Part shown: positions 47,175 to 55,630 of the stretch, in pieces
How positions within the stretch are numbered: position 1 is the stretch's first letter
Layout of the letters: the number at the start of each line of letters is the position of its first letter
Assembly: GCA_003210285.1 (NCBI GenBank)
Contig: QCVS01000008.1
Location: forward strand, 22,525 to 86,524
Origin: Prochlorococcus sp. AG-686-J21
GTDB lineage: Bacteria > Cyanobacteriota > Cyanobacteriia > PCC-6307 > Cyanobiaceae
DNA: 64,000 nucleotides
Direction: 5' to 3'
Position numbers and translations under genes: made by a program
The notes under the pieces: generated by a model
What the model was told of the DNA's origin: nothing
The model's database searches: none
The model's input: the letters and a program-made list of their open reading frames with translations, nothing else

Positions 47175-48164
47175 ATGGAAGATAATATTATTCAAGTTAC
47201 AAATTTATCAAAATCATTTGATATTTCTTCAAAAGAACCTGGGGTAAAAGGTACACTTAAACATTTTTTTAAAAGGGAAACAAAAAGTATTGAGGTTATA
47301 AAAAATGTAAATTTTCAAATAAAGAAAGGCGAGATAGTAGGTTTTCTTGGGGCTAATGGTGCGGGGAAAACAACAATTCTTAAAATTCTTTGTGGTTTAA
47401 TTTACCCAAGTAAAGGTAAATTGTCAGTTGCAGATTACCTACCTTATAAAAGAAGGCCTAATTTCCTAAAAAAGATAACATTAATAATGGGACAAAAACA
47501 ACAACTAATTTGGGATCTTCCTCCAATAGAATCTTTTTACTTGAATGCCGCAATTTATGACATAGAAAAGTTTGAAGCCAAAAAAAGAATTAAAAAGTTG
47601 TCAGATATGCTTGAGATTGAAAAGGAACTTTATATACCTGTTCGAAAGTTATCTTTAGGTCAAAGAATGAAATCAGAATTATTAGCAGCTTTAATTCATA
47701 AACCAAATATCTTATTTTTAGATGAACCTACACTAGGCCTAGACATAAATGCTCAAAGAAATCTAAGAAAATTTTTGCAAATTTATAATAAAGAAACAGA
47801 TGCAACAATTTGTCTAACTAGCCATTACATGAAAGATATTACATCTTTATGCAAGAGGGTAATATGTATTCACGAAGGATGTATTACTTATGATGGGAAA
47901 CTGGATAAACTCTTAAAAAGAATATCACCTGTCAAAGATATCCTAATTATTTGCAAGACGGATAAAGATGCTAAAGAACTAAGCAATTCAGGTTTTATTA
48001 TTAAAAATAAAAGTCAAAAAGAAATAACCATAACAATCAAGAAAGATTCTATTAAATCTACTTTAAAAAAGATTCTTAACAAATTTGATATCGAAGATCT
48101 ATATATAAATGAGCCTCCGGTTGACGAAATAATTGGGAATATTTTAATAAAGAAAAAATTATAA
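47175..48164 (+). CDS. ABC-2 type exporter ATP-binding protein
   Basis: The 329-residue ATPase has Walker A GANGAGKTT, the motif LIMGQKQQLIWDLP, signature LSLGQRMKSELLAAL and Walker B ILFLDEPTLGLDI. The LSLGQRMK signature and length fit the COG4586-type ATPase that pairs with two ABC-2 (DUF990-like) permeases. It is directly followed by both permease genes. Substrate unknown; related systems export dyes, lipids or polysaccharide precursors. Confidence 0.85.
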   Translation: MEDNIIQVTNLSKSFDISSKEPGVKGTLKHFFKRETKSIEVIKNVNFQIKKGEIVGFLGANGAGKTTILKILCGLIYPSKGKLSVADYLPYKRRPNFLKKITLIMGQKQQLIWDLPPIESFYLNAAIYDIEKFEAKKRIKKLSDMLEIEKELYIPVRKLSLGQRMKSELLAALIHKPNILFLDEPTLGLDINAQRNLRKFLQIYNKETDATICLTSHYMKDITSLCKRVICIHEGCITYDGKLDKLLKRISPVKDILIICKTDKDAKELSNSGFIIKNKSQKEITITIKKDSIKSTLKKILNKFDIEDLYINEPPVDEIIGNILIKKKL

Positions 48165-48956
48165 ATGTTTAATTTAAATAAAAATAAGCTAACAACATTA
48201 TTAAAAGTACAGTATTCCAATATGTTGGAATACAGAGTAGAAATAGCCTTATGGGCGATATCAGGAATAATACCTTTTTTCATGCTCAATATATGGACAA
48301 ACAATAACTTAAATGAATCTATTAACTTAAGTAATGTAATGCTCTCTAGATATTTCTTGAGTGCGTTCTTTGTAAGGCAATTTTCTGTAGTTTGGGTTGT
48401 CTTTACTTTTGAAGAAGACGCTCTCTTAGGTAAAATTTCTCCATATTTAATTCAACCTTTAAACCCATTTTTTAGATACCTAGCTCAACACATAGCAGAA
48501 CAAATTACAAGGTTTCCTTTTGCAATAATAATTGCGTTAATTTTTTTCCTAATAAATCCAGAAAGTATATGGATACCAAGCTTAGGTCTATTCTTATTAT
48601 CCTGTCTTTCGACTTTTTTTTCTTTTTTAATTCAATTTCTGATTCAATCAATTATTGCTTGTTTTTGTTTTTGGACAGAAAAGGCTTCTTCAATAGAAAG
48701 GTTGTTATTTATTCCAACTCTATTCCTTTCAGGACTATTAGCCCCAGTAATATCATTTCCAGAATATGTAAAATCATGGATATACATAACCCCGTTCCCT
48801 TACTTAATTGATTTCCCAGCAAATATGTTATCTGGAAACAATACAAACGTAATTTCTGGATTTGTTATGCAGATATTTTGGATTTCTCTGCTTTTACCTA
48901 TATTTAAGAGGATATGGTCTCTAGGAACAAAAAAATACACTGCAATGGGGTCATGA
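48165..48956 (+). CDS. ABC-2 type exporter permease 1
   Basis: The 263-residue membrane protein has about six helices with EYRVEIALWAISGIIPFFML at the N-terminus and FIPTLFLSGLLAPVISFPEY and a LI-x-FPANML-type stretch near the C-terminus. This is the pattern of COG4587 permeases. Its ATG follows the ATPase stop codon directly. It overlaps the next gene by four bases (ATGA). Confidence 0.8.
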   Translation: MFNLNKNKLTTLLKVQYSNMLEYRVEIALWAISGIIPFFMLNIWTNNNLNESINLSNVMLSRYFLSAFFVRQFSVVWVVFTFEEDALLGKISPYLIQPLNPFFRYLAQHIAEQITRFPFAIIIALIFFLINPESIWIPSLGLFLLSCLSTFFSFLIQFLIQSIIACFCFWTEKASSIERLLFIPTLFLSGLLAPVISFPEYVKSWIYITPFPYLIDFPANMLSGNNTNVISGFVMQIFWISLLLPIFKRIWSLGTKKYTAMGS

Positions 48957-49747
48957 ATATAAAAAAATATATAAAAATTTATTCATTATTTTTATATACT
49001 TCTATAGCTTCAGAATTGGAATATAAGACTAACTTAATAATTGACTTTATTACTGCAATTCTCAGCTTGGTCGGAAGCATATTTCTATTAACTATATTTT
49101 TCCAAAATACTGATAATATCGGGGGTTGGAATTTTGAACAAGCCTTAGTTATTCAAGGGATATATACTATTTTAAATGGAATTACTAATACATGGTTCAA
49201 TCCAAATCTTACAGAAATAGTTAAACATATCAGGGAAGGTACATTAGATTTTGTTCTAATTAAACCTATTGATAGTCAATTTTTTATTTCTTTAAAAAAA
49301 ATAGCACCATCTGGATTTTTAGAAATAATAATAGGATTTGTTCTACTATTTTATTGCATAAGTATTAATCAAATAAATATAAATTTAGGCTTTTTATTTT
49401 TATGTCTCACAACATTGTTTTGTTCTATTGTAATTCTATATAGCTTATGGTTTTTAATATCAACAACAACAATTTGGTTTGTTAAAACATGGAATGCTAC
49501 TGAAGTCTTACGTTCATTTCTTTATATAGGGAGATTTCCTTTAAGTTCTTTTTCATTTTCATTAAGGATATTCTTTAGTATCTTTATTCCAATAGCATTC
49601 ATAACGACAATTCCCTCAGAAGTTTTTATAGGTATTGCCCAAATATGGGAAATATCATTTGAAATAATCGTTGCTGGAATATTCTTCATAGTTTCAAGAA
49701 AATTTTGGTTTTTCGCTCTGAAATATTACACATCAGCATCTAGCTAA
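48953..49747 (+). CDS. ABC-2 type exporter permease 2
   Basis: I start at ATG 48953 (MNIKKYIKIYSLFLYTSIAS), which overlaps the previous stop codon as ATGA. The longer frame from 48914 lies inside the previous gene. The 264-residue protein has six helices with EYKTNLIIDFITAILSLVGS and IREGTLDFVLIKPIDSQFFI, typical of COG3694 permeases. It completes a three-gene exporter. It converges on the next gene with a three-base gap. Confidence 0.8.
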   Translation: MNIKKYIKIYSLFLYTSIASELEYKTNLIIDFITAILSLVGSIFLLTIFFQNTDNIGGWNFEQALVIQGIYTILNGITNTWFNPNLTEIVKHIREGTLDFVLIKPIDSQFFISLKKIAPSGFLEIIIGFVLLFYCISINQININLGFLFLCLTTLFCSIVILYSLWFLISTTTIWFVKTWNATEVLRSFLYIGRFPLSSFSFSLRIFFSIFIPIAFITTIPSEVFIGIAQIWEISFEIIVAGIFFIVSRKFWFFALKYYTSASS

Positions 49748-49750
49748 TTT

Positions 49751-50017
49751 TTATTTAACAATTTCTCTACATAAATCCCACATTTTTTGCTTTGTATTTT
49801 GATTAGTTAAATTTGATAATTTCTTGAAATTCAATGAAGATTTTTCAATTGTGAGAAGATTACAAAGATATTTGATTTCATAATGTCTTGAAATCGCTCC
49901 AAGTTTAATTGAAATGTTTGAGAGGACTACAATAAATATAAGAATAGCAAAAGATAATAAAACAGAACAAGACGATTTCAAAAGTTCATCATTTTGAGTT
50001 TTTACTTCGAATTTCAT
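49751..50017 (-). CDS. One-helix membrane protein (unknown)
   Basis: I start at ATG 50017 (MKFEVKTQNDELLKSSCSVL), which overlaps the upstream stop codon as TAATG, so the pair is translationally coupled. The 88-residue protein has a hydrophobic helix at about 17-40 and a polar C-terminal half with two cysteines (YLCNLL, WDLCREIV). Not recognised. Confidence 0.6.
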   Translation of the reverse strand: MKFEVKTQNDELLKSSCSVLLSFAILIFIVVLSNISIKLGAISRHYEIKYLCNLLTIEKSSLNFKKLSNLTNQNTKQKMWDLCREIVK

Positions 50018-50244
50018 TATTCCATAATATGCTGAGGACACTTAATAGCTGCAATGGCAATTGCAGCAACTTTAAAATTATCTGATTTTTCAATTACTTT
50101 TTTAACTTCGAGCGGACCAAATTTTTCACTTGCATCACTATAAGAAAGGAGTAAAGATTTATAATTATCATGTCCTAGATTTCTATATTCACAGAAATTA
50201 TCGCCAACAAAATTCAATAATGTCAGTAAAGTTAATTCAATCAT
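50017..50244 (-). CDS. 75-residue soluble protein (unknown)
   Basis: The product reads MIELTLLTLLNFVGDNFCEY, then a polar helical part and VAAIAIAAIKCPQHIME. It contains cysteines at about 18 and 70. Its stop codon overlaps the start of the next gene. The pair is convergent with the ABC exporter. No family recognised. Confidence 0.55.
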   Translation of the reverse strand: MIELTLLTLLNFVGDNFCEYRNLGHDNYKSLLLSYSDASEKFGPLEVKKVIEKSDNFKVAAIAIAAIKCPQHIME

Positions 50245-50370
50245 TAAATGTTTAATTATTAATCACTTTTATGAATAATACATTGTATCTATGCTTTAAC
50301 AAGCTCGTAGAGATAATAAACATCTAAATTTAAAGTTTAATTTTAAAAATAAAACTCATAATATTACAAA

Positions 50371-50540
50371 ACATTATCACTATCAGACAGCTCTTTAAAA
50401 ATCTCTTTTAAAAGCACTATCTGTAGTGTTTTATGACCATCCTCAACGCACTACCGATAGGGGGTTGCATTTTTATTTAAATTCGATTAAAAATAAGATT
50501 CCCCATCACCTGGCCTCACAATTGTGAGGTCTTTTTTTTT
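50371..50540 (+). ncRNA. Candidate small RNA with an intrinsic terminator
   Basis: A near-consensus -10 element TAATAT (50359-50364) is followed by about 170 bp with no convincing coding frame. The stretch has several hairpins (CACTATCTGTAGTG; CAAC...GTTG around 50433-50466) and ends with an intrinsic terminator at 50512-50540. The preceding gene is on the other strand and the next plus-strand gene starts at 50646, so the terminator belongs to no protein gene. The exact 5' end is inferred. I could not match it to tmRNA, 6S, SRP or RNase P RNA. Confidence 0.5.
50512..50540 (+). terminator. Intrinsic terminator of the candidate small RNA
   Basis: GGCCTCAC (50512-50519) pairs with GTGAGGTC (50524-50531) around the loop AATT, with one G-T pair, and nine T residues follow (50532-50540). 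It is the cleanest Rho-independent terminator seen in the window. Confidence 0.85.
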
Positions 50541-50645
50541 CAACTAGTATTCGAAAAAACACAAAATTATATTTGATCTAAAAGTAATTTCCAATACAAC
50601 TACAAGCCAAGTAAATAGTTATAGTTTTTTTAAATAGTTCTCAAA

Positions 50646-50729
50646 ATGAACCTTTCACTATTAACAGCTACAGCAGCAGTTGGACTTTTTTTAACTACAA
50701 CAGCTGTTCTAACTTTTGCCATAAGTTAA
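50646..50729 (+). CDS. 27-residue hydrophobic peptide (putative)
   Basis: ATG 50646 to TAA 50727-50729 encodes MNLSLLTATAAVGLFLTTTA then VLTFAIS, a single helix with almost no charged residues. It sits between the small-RNA terminator and the convergent TSUP permease, one base from the latter's stop codon. It could be a mini-subunit of a membrane complex; I cannot match it to a named one. Confidence 0.4.
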   Translation: MNLSLLTATAAVGLFLTTTAVLTFAIS

Positions 50730-50730
50730 T

Positions 50731-51543
50731 TTATATCAAATAACCAATTGATTTTACTAACAAACTAACTCCTACAAGCAGGCATACAATAGTAAATGTA
50801 TTTTTAATGAGTTTATTCCCTTTTAAATTAGATAGATGAGCACCAATATATCCCCCGGTAAATGATCCAAAAATAAGAATTACTAATAAATTTGCAGGAA
50901 TATAACCAATTCTGCTTAGAAATAAAGCACCTATCGCATTCCAGAAAATACCTACTGTAAAAAAAGTTAAACTAACAGCTCTGATAAAGTCCATCTTAAA
51001 AGTTTTAATTAATAAGATAGTTACTAATAAACCAGTTCCTGAAGAGACAGAACCGTTAAGGATGCCAATAAAAAATATTGGAATAATAAATCTTAATTCT
51101 ATTTTGGAATTGATAATATTAGTTGTTGAATACAAACCTAAACTAGGTTTACGAAAGGAATATATTGCTAAGATTATTGAAAAAATTCCTAATATTAGAT
51201 ACAGATATTGTTCAGAAAGGAATTTCACAATAGATGATCCTAAAACAACTCCAGGAGTTCCAAATAATAATATTTGCCACAAAATATAAACATCACTTCT
51301 AAGAGATTTGTAATTCCTAATTGATCCACCAAAACCCAAAGCAACCGTAGCCACTTTATGTGTAGCAAGAGCCTGATAATAAGGTAATCCAGATAATATT
51401 AAAGCAGGTAATTGAATTAATCCGGCACCACCTCCAGAAATAGCTGAGAATGTATTAGAAATAAAAGAAATTAAAAATATTAAAACTTTGTTATAAAAAT
51501 AAAAGTCGTTACTTTTTTGTAGATATATAAAAGTTGTTAGCAT
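50731..51543 (-). CDS. TSUP (TauE/SafE) family permease
   Basis: The 270-residue protein has eight or so helices and the family pattern SAISGGGAGLIQLPALILSG and GSVSSGTGLLVTILLIKTF in two related halves. Members export sulfite, sulfoacetate or other organosulfur anions; here the substrate is unknown. The N-terminal about 15 residues before the first helix may be an over-extension. Confidence 0.85.
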   Translation of the reverse strand: MLTTFIYLQKSNDFYFYNKVLIFLISFISNTFSAISGGGAGLIQLPALILSGLPYYQALATHKVATVALGFGGSIRNYKSLRSDVYILWQILLFGTPGVVLGSSIVKFLSEQYLYLILGIFSIILAIYSFRKPSLGLYSTTNIINSKIELRFIIPIFFIGILNGSVSSGTGLLVTILLIKTFKMDFIRAVSLTFFTVGIFWNAIGALFLSRIGYIPANLLVILIFGSFTGGYIGAHLSNLKGNKLIKNTFTIVCLLVGVSLLVKSIGYLI

Positions 51544-51680
51544 TAAATATGTTTGTAACCTTTTGAAAAATAAATCTAAATATTATTATATTCATATTGT
51601 TATTTACTATAGTTTGGAATTTTTTAAGTGATTCAGAACTAAAATAAAACTGTTACCATTTTATAAATATCAAGAACATT

Positions 51681-52022
51681 ATGCATAAACAAGATGCAAT
51701 TTACCTTGATCAACTATGCCCTAAAATTGGCAATAAAAATTGGAGAGATTCTCTACATAAATTAACTAAAAATAAATGTATATATTGCGGCAAACCATCT
51801 GAATCTCTAGATCATTTACATCCAAAGTCAAAAGGAGGAGAAAGTATCACAAACAATTGCGTTCCTAGTTGTTTATCATGTAACGGGAAAAAGTCTGATA
51901 CTGAAGTACTTAAATGGTACAGGAGTCAAAAATTCTATGATCCAAGAAGATCTATGGCAATTAGAGCATGGATCAATGATGATTTAAAGTTGGCATCAGT
52001 ATTATTAAACTACGTAAAGTGA
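51681..52022 (+). CDS. HNH endonuclease family protein
   Basis: The 113-residue protein has a complete zinc-supported HNH: CIYCG (Cys33, Cys36), DHLHPKSKGG with the catalytic His45, NCVPSCLSCNGKKSD (Cys64, Cys67, Asn68). The domain fills most of the protein and no other domain is present. Such free-standing HNH proteins occur throughout cyanobacteria and may be nicking or repair enzymes, or remnants of mobile elements. Neighbours give no strong hint. Confidence 0.85.
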   Translation: MHKQDAIYLDQLCPKIGNKNWRDSLHKLTKNKCIYCGKPSESLDHLHPKSKGGESITNNCVPSCLSCNGKKSDTEVLKWYRSQKFYDPRRSMAIRAWINDDLKLASVLLNYVK

Positions 52023-52130
52023 TTTATAATTATTAATTCCATTTAAAGTTAAGTCAATTAATTAAGAACTTAAATTCAACAAATATTAATAAGTTTTATA
52101 TTTTATAGATTTATCAAAATAAAAAGATAA

Positions 52131-52325
52131 TTAAACATAAAAAGATTTTTTTAACTCTACTAAATCATTATCAAAGAAAGAAACCTGAGAAAATTCTTCT
52201 TTCCACATTATGGGGGATTCAATTACTTTTCTTTCTGGTGATTTTACTGAAAAAATCAAAGCAAAGACTATTATGATAGTGCCAAAAAGAACTATTAATA
52301 CATTTTTATCCGTGATATTATTCAT
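52131..52325 (-). CDS. One-helix membrane protein (unknown)
   Basis: I start at ATG 52325 (MNNITDKNVLIVLFGTIIIV); the longer frame to 52370 overlaps the upstream gene. The 64-residue protein has one helix at about 9-27 and a polar extracytoplasmic or cytoplasmic tail (SVKSPERKVIESPIMWKEEF). It lies seven bases after the exported-protein gene on the same strand. Confidence 0.55.
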   Translation of the reverse strand: MNNITDKNVLIVLFGTIIIVFALIFSVKSPERKVIESPIMWKEEFSQVSFFDNDLVELKKSFYV

Positions 52326-52332
52326 AGAAATT

Positions 52333-52734
52333 TTAACTTGATAATTTCTTATCAGGAGTTGTCTTATCATAAATTTCTAAAAAATATGATTTAAAATAGT
52401 CTATTCCCTCTTTACCCATTAATCCAAAAGACCACCCGCAATCATTTATTACTTTTATAGAAATTTGATTAGCCAAATCTTCTTTTTCAATCCATTTTTT
52501 TTGAGGATTATATGAAAATGAAACAATATTTTCAGTTTTAATTATAGCTGATGTCATGGCTTCATCCTTGGATAATCCATTTTGTATTTCACTACAAAAT
52601 TTCTTTGAAAAATTTTTTGATATCCTATTCTGAAGAAGACTTACTGTGGGGTCAGAAGTATGAGAGGCAAATGTACTTAAAGGATGTAATAAAACATACG
52701 CGAAAAATACAAAGCTAAAAAAAAGTCTGAACAA
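52333..52734 (-). CDS. Exported protein of unknown function
   Basis: The 133-residue product has a signal peptide (MFRLFFSFVFFAYVLLHPLS, cleavage probably after TFA). The mature helical domain has cysteines in KKFCSEIQNGLS and INDCGWSFG, and the segment SKDEAMTSAIIKTENIVSF. It is probably conserved in Prochlorococcus; no function is known to me. Co-directional with the small membrane protein that follows. Confidence 0.6.
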   Translation of the reverse strand: MFRLFFSFVFFAYVLLHPLSTFASHTSDPTVSLLQNRISKNFSKKFCSEIQNGLSKDEAMTSAIIKTENIVSFSYNPQKKWIEKEDLANQISIKVINDCGWSFGLMGKEGIDYFKSYFLEIYDKTTPDKKLSS

Positions 52735-52909
52735 ATCGCTTTATTTATTACTGCATGTATTATAAATAATAAAATTTTAATATTTAATGATTCAAATAGT
52801 AAATACATTTCTTTGAAATAGTTTAAATTAAGATTTCAATTTATTAAATAAGAATAACTATGGATGTAACTTAGTAATAGTATTTATAGGTAAATTTTGA
52901 TTTAATTAT

Positions 52910-53131
52910 ATGGAACAAATATTATTGACACTCCTTTTCTTTCCAGATTGGACAAACGGTCTACCTTCTGATTTTTTAATACTCCACTTCTTTGTTGGAG
53001 CTGCAATTTTTCCATTTAATATGATACATGCTAGAGCAAGAAAGTTTGATGCTCAGAATTCTGAAGATGCCGCTATGGGATATAAAAATTCAAACAATAC
53101 AACTTACTATGGTTATGAAGAAATTAACTAG
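52910..53131 (+). CDS. Small membrane-associated protein (unknown)
   Basis: The 73-residue product starts MEQILLTLLFFPDWTNGLPS, has one hydrophobic helix (DFLILHFFVGAAIFPFNMIH) and a polar tail rich in Asn/Tyr. It is followed 15 bp later by another small membrane protein on the same strand. Not recognised. Confidence 0.55.
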   Translation: MEQILLTLLFFPDWTNGLPSDFLILHFFVGAAIFPFNMIHARARKFDAQNSEDAAMGYKNSNNTTYYGYEEIN

Positions 53132-53167
53132 GTAAGAATTTAAGTTTTGCAAATAGTTGTAGCTTTG

Positions 53168-53392
53168 ATGAAAATTTTTCTAAATTCCGGGATTGATCTT
53201 AAAATCTTTAGCCCTACGGAACCTATTGGGATCATCATATTGTTTATAGGATTAATTTTCAGTGGAATGATTTTTTATATTATTTACGCTGTGAGTACTA
53301 ATAAAGAGTCATTAGAAGATGCGAAAATAAGGAATGAGAAAGAAACTATTCAAAAAAAGAAAATTGGAAAATTGTTTCCTAAGAAAAAATAA
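53168..53392 (+). CDS. Small one-helix membrane protein (unknown)
   Basis: I prefer ATG 53168 (MKIFLNSGIDLKIFSPTEPI) to the TTG at 53147. The 74-residue protein has one helix (IGIIILFIGLIFSGMIFYII) and a charged, lysine-rich tail ending GKLFPKKK. It probably forms an operon with the preceding gene. Confidence 0.5.
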   Translation: MKIFLNSGIDLKIFSPTEPIGIIILFIGLIFSGMIFYIIYAVSTNKESLEDAKIRNEKETIQKKKIGKLFPKKK

Positions 53393-53615
53393 TTCTTATA
53401 GTTTTATTTTTAAGTAACATTACATTTATATAGATTACTAATTGATCAAGAGGGTCATTAAACATTAGTCTTAACTCTTCCAAATTAAACACCTTAAAAA
53501 CTAATACTATCAATACTTTATCTAAATCGCGAGAATAAATTTAATGCTATTTATTAGCAACGATATTTAATTTATTGTCCTTTAGTGCTAAAACTTAATA
53601 GAGCGCAATTTTTAT

Positions 53616-54119
53616 TTGGAAAATAAATATTTATTTTTGTTTTTAGCTAGTGGCGTAGTAAATGATGAGGGATTTTGGCTAATTGGAGTCAAAAGAAGTG
53701 ACTCAAAAATACTTGATGATAAAAACCTTTTGGAATGTCATAGAAAAGAACCAATTGGATATGAGTCAGCAAAGCATATACTTAATGCAATAAATTTGAA
53801 TTTAGATAATTTAATCATTGAATTAAAAAAAAATGATTTTTTATTAGATCAACCTCCAAGAGGGATTTCATATAATATTCCATTAAATTTTTTAGAAAAT
53901 ATATTTGATTTCTGGTTAGAGAAATATAAGGATAAGGAAATATGGGAAATGTGTCTTGGTCTTCTTAAAATAAGAAGAAGAGTGTCTTTAACAAATTTAA
54001 TTAATAGTGAGAGCATAAAAGGGGATTCAAAAAAATGGGCTATGGAAATCGAAAATCTACATAACTACAAGCCAAATTCAATAAAAAAAAATAGTTCAAA
54101 TGAACCGATGTGGAAATAA
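53616..54119 (+). CDS. Conserved hypothetical soluble protein
   Basis: The 167-residue product starts at TTG 53616 (MENKYLFLFLASGVVNDEGF). It contains IGVKRSDSKILDD, RGISYNIPLNFLENIFDFWL and EMCLGLLKIRRRVSLTNL. The composition is ordinary for a soluble protein. No family recognised. The 223-bp gap before it shows no clear promoter or hairpin. Confidence 0.5.
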   Translation: MENKYLFLFLASGVVNDEGFWLIGVKRSDSKILDDKNLLECHRKEPIGYESAKHILNAINLNLDNLIIELKKNDFLLDQPPRGISYNIPLNFLENIFDFWLEKYKDKEIWEMCLGLLKIRRRVSLTNLINSESIKGDSKKWAMEIENLHNYKPNSIKKNSSNEPMWK

Positions 54120-54179
54120 TTTCTTTTCCACAATAAAATTGTTTACTTATTTAATATTTAAGTAAAGATAAATATAATT

Positions 54180-54377
54180 ATGAATAAAAATATGAATAAG
54201 CCATATTCATTTAATCAAGAGCAAATGAACGGAATTGTTGAAGAAATCTATTCAAATATATTTAAAGAATGTGAAAAATTAAAAAATGAGACCAATTGTC
54301 CTAACGAACAAGTAGTAGCATTATTAAGTGTAATCGCCTCGAACTTTGTTCCAATAATTGAAAATAAAAATATTTAG
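54180..54377 (+). CDS. Small acidic helical protein (unknown)
   Basis: The 65-residue product begins MNKNMNKPYSFNQEQMNGIV and contains NETNCPNEQVVALLSVIASN. It could also start at the second Met. Its stop codon is one base before the phosphoribosyltransferase gene start, so the three genes 54180-55238 are probably one operon. Not recognised. Confidence 0.55.
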   Translation: MNKNMNKPYSFNQEQMNGIVEEIYSNIFKECEKLKNETNCPNEQVVALLSVIASNFVPIIENKNI

Positions 54378-54378
54378 A

Positions 54379-54774
54379 ATGACTAGATATTTTTCATGGA
54401 GGGAATTTGATCAAAGTGTTGATTATATAGCTAATCAATGCAAAGAAATGAAATCAACTGGGATTTATGGTGTTCCAAGAGGTGGGCTATGTCTAGCAGT
54501 TGCTTTAAGTCATAAATTAAATCTTAAATTAATTGAAAAACCTTTAAAAAATTCATTAATTGTTGATGATGTTTATGAAACTGGGATCACATTAAGTAAT
54601 TTTAAAAATATTGAAGGTGTAAATTTCTTTGTTCTTGTGAGTAAAAAGAAACCTATTTGGTGGAATTCCGTAGATTTATCCTATAAAGAAGAATGGATAG
54701 TCTTTCCATGGGAAAATATTAACAATAAGCTTAATGAAGAAAAAGAATACAAAAATAAAAGGGGGCTAAAGTGA
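54379..54774 (+). CDS. Phosphoribosyltransferase-like protein
   Basis: I start at ATG 54379 (MTRYFSWREFDQSVDYIANQ), just after the previous stop codon. The 131-residue protein has the PRPP-loop-like LIVDDVYETGITL (60-72) and the upstream GIYGVPRGGLCLAVAL that resembles the first loop of PRTases. It is short for the family, with most of the hood missing. It may act on a free base or be regulatory. It overlaps the next gene by four bases (GTGA). Confidence 0.7.
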   Translation: MTRYFSWREFDQSVDYIANQCKEMKSTGIYGVPRGGLCLAVALSHKLNLKLIEKPLKNSLIVDDVYETGITLSNFKNIEGVNFFVLVSKKKPIWWNSVDLSYKEEWIVFPWENINNKLNEEKEYKNKRGLK

Positions 54775-55238
54775 ATAAAAAGAAATTATATTTAGCTAAT
54801 CCATATGGTTTTTCAAAACAAACTAGAAATCTATTACCTGAATTCATTAAAATATTTCAGAATTTAAATGTAGAAGTGTATGAACCTTTTGAGAGAACAA
54901 AGCATTTAATTACGAACAAAAATAATTGGGCTTATGAACTAGCTAGAACAAATTTCAACGATTTAAAGTCATGTGATTGTATTTTTGCAATTGTAAACGG
55001 TAACCCTCCTGATGAGGGGGTCATGATAGAACTAGGAATTTCTATCGCTCTTAATAAAGAAATATTTTTATTCAGAGACGATTTTAGAAACTGCTCAGAT
55101 AGTGATCAATATCCTCTAAATTTGATGCTATTCGCAGGGCTATCTAAAGAAAATTGGTCAAAAAACTATTTTGAATCCTTAAAGGATATAAATAATCCAA
55201 AGAAGAATTTTTTAAATTGGGTAAAAGTGAATAAGTAG
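54771..55238 (+). CDS. Nucleoside 2-deoxyribosyltransferase family protein
   Basis: The 155-residue protein has LYLANPYGFSKQTRNLLPEF, the DLKSCDCIFAIVNGNPPDEG segment and GVMIELGISIALNKEIFLF, with the candidate catalytic Glu87. This is the NDT fold (exchange or hydrolysis of bases on deoxyribonucleosides). It starts with GTG at 54771 and overlaps the phosphoribosyltransferase gene, suggesting joint action in base or nucleoside salvage. Confidence 0.8.
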   Translation: MNKKKLYLANPYGFSKQTRNLLPEFIKIFQNLNVEVYEPFERTKHLITNKNNWAYELARTNFNDLKSCDCIFAIVNGNPPDEGVMIELGISIALNKEIFLFRDDFRNCSDSDQYPLNLMLFAGLSKENWSKNYFESLKDINNPKKNFLNWVKVNK

Positions 55239-55322
55239 CTTTCAAATTGTTCTCAAAATATTACAATAAAATAATCATTTATCTAACAGTTAAATGATAC
55301 AATAGTAATTATTAGGTAAATT

Positions 55323-55499
55323 TTGACTCAAGTTACTGTTGGAGAAAACGAGGGGATAGAATCTGCCCTCAGAAGATTTAAAAGGCAAGTCTCAAAATCA
55401 GGAATATTTGCTGATTTAAAAAGATTGAGACATCATGAAACTCCTATTGAAAAATATAAGAGAAAATTACAACAAAGAAGAAAAGCAAGAAGAAGATAA
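55323..55499 (+). CDS. rpsU: 30S ribosomal protein S21
   Basis: TTG 55323 to TAA 55497-55499 encodes 58 residues: [20 protein letters not shown], then [20 protein letters not shown] and a basic tail ([14 protein letters not shown]). This is a complete S21. S21 sits on the 30S platform near the anti-Shine-Dalgarno. The TTG start and small size make it easy to miss. Confidence 0.95.
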
Positions 55500-55630
55500 T
55501 TTATACGATTACAAAAAAGCTTTTCACATTTAAAATTTGTAAATTTATAATTGGGTACGATAAACAAAAATAAATATTAGCTCCTAAAAGTCTAAATATT
55601 TTTTTTATAACCTAGAAGTATTGATAATTA

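Noticed and set aside
50371..50540. tmRNA, 6S, SRP or RNase P RNA
   Set aside because: None of the invariant motifs of these RNAs (tag reading frame with tRNA-like end, SRP GNAR loop region, RNase P P4 sequence) could be seen on either strand.
51681..52022. HNH gene as part of a homing element or prophage
   Set aside because: No intron, intein, terminase, capsid or integrase sequence is nearby; it stands alone.
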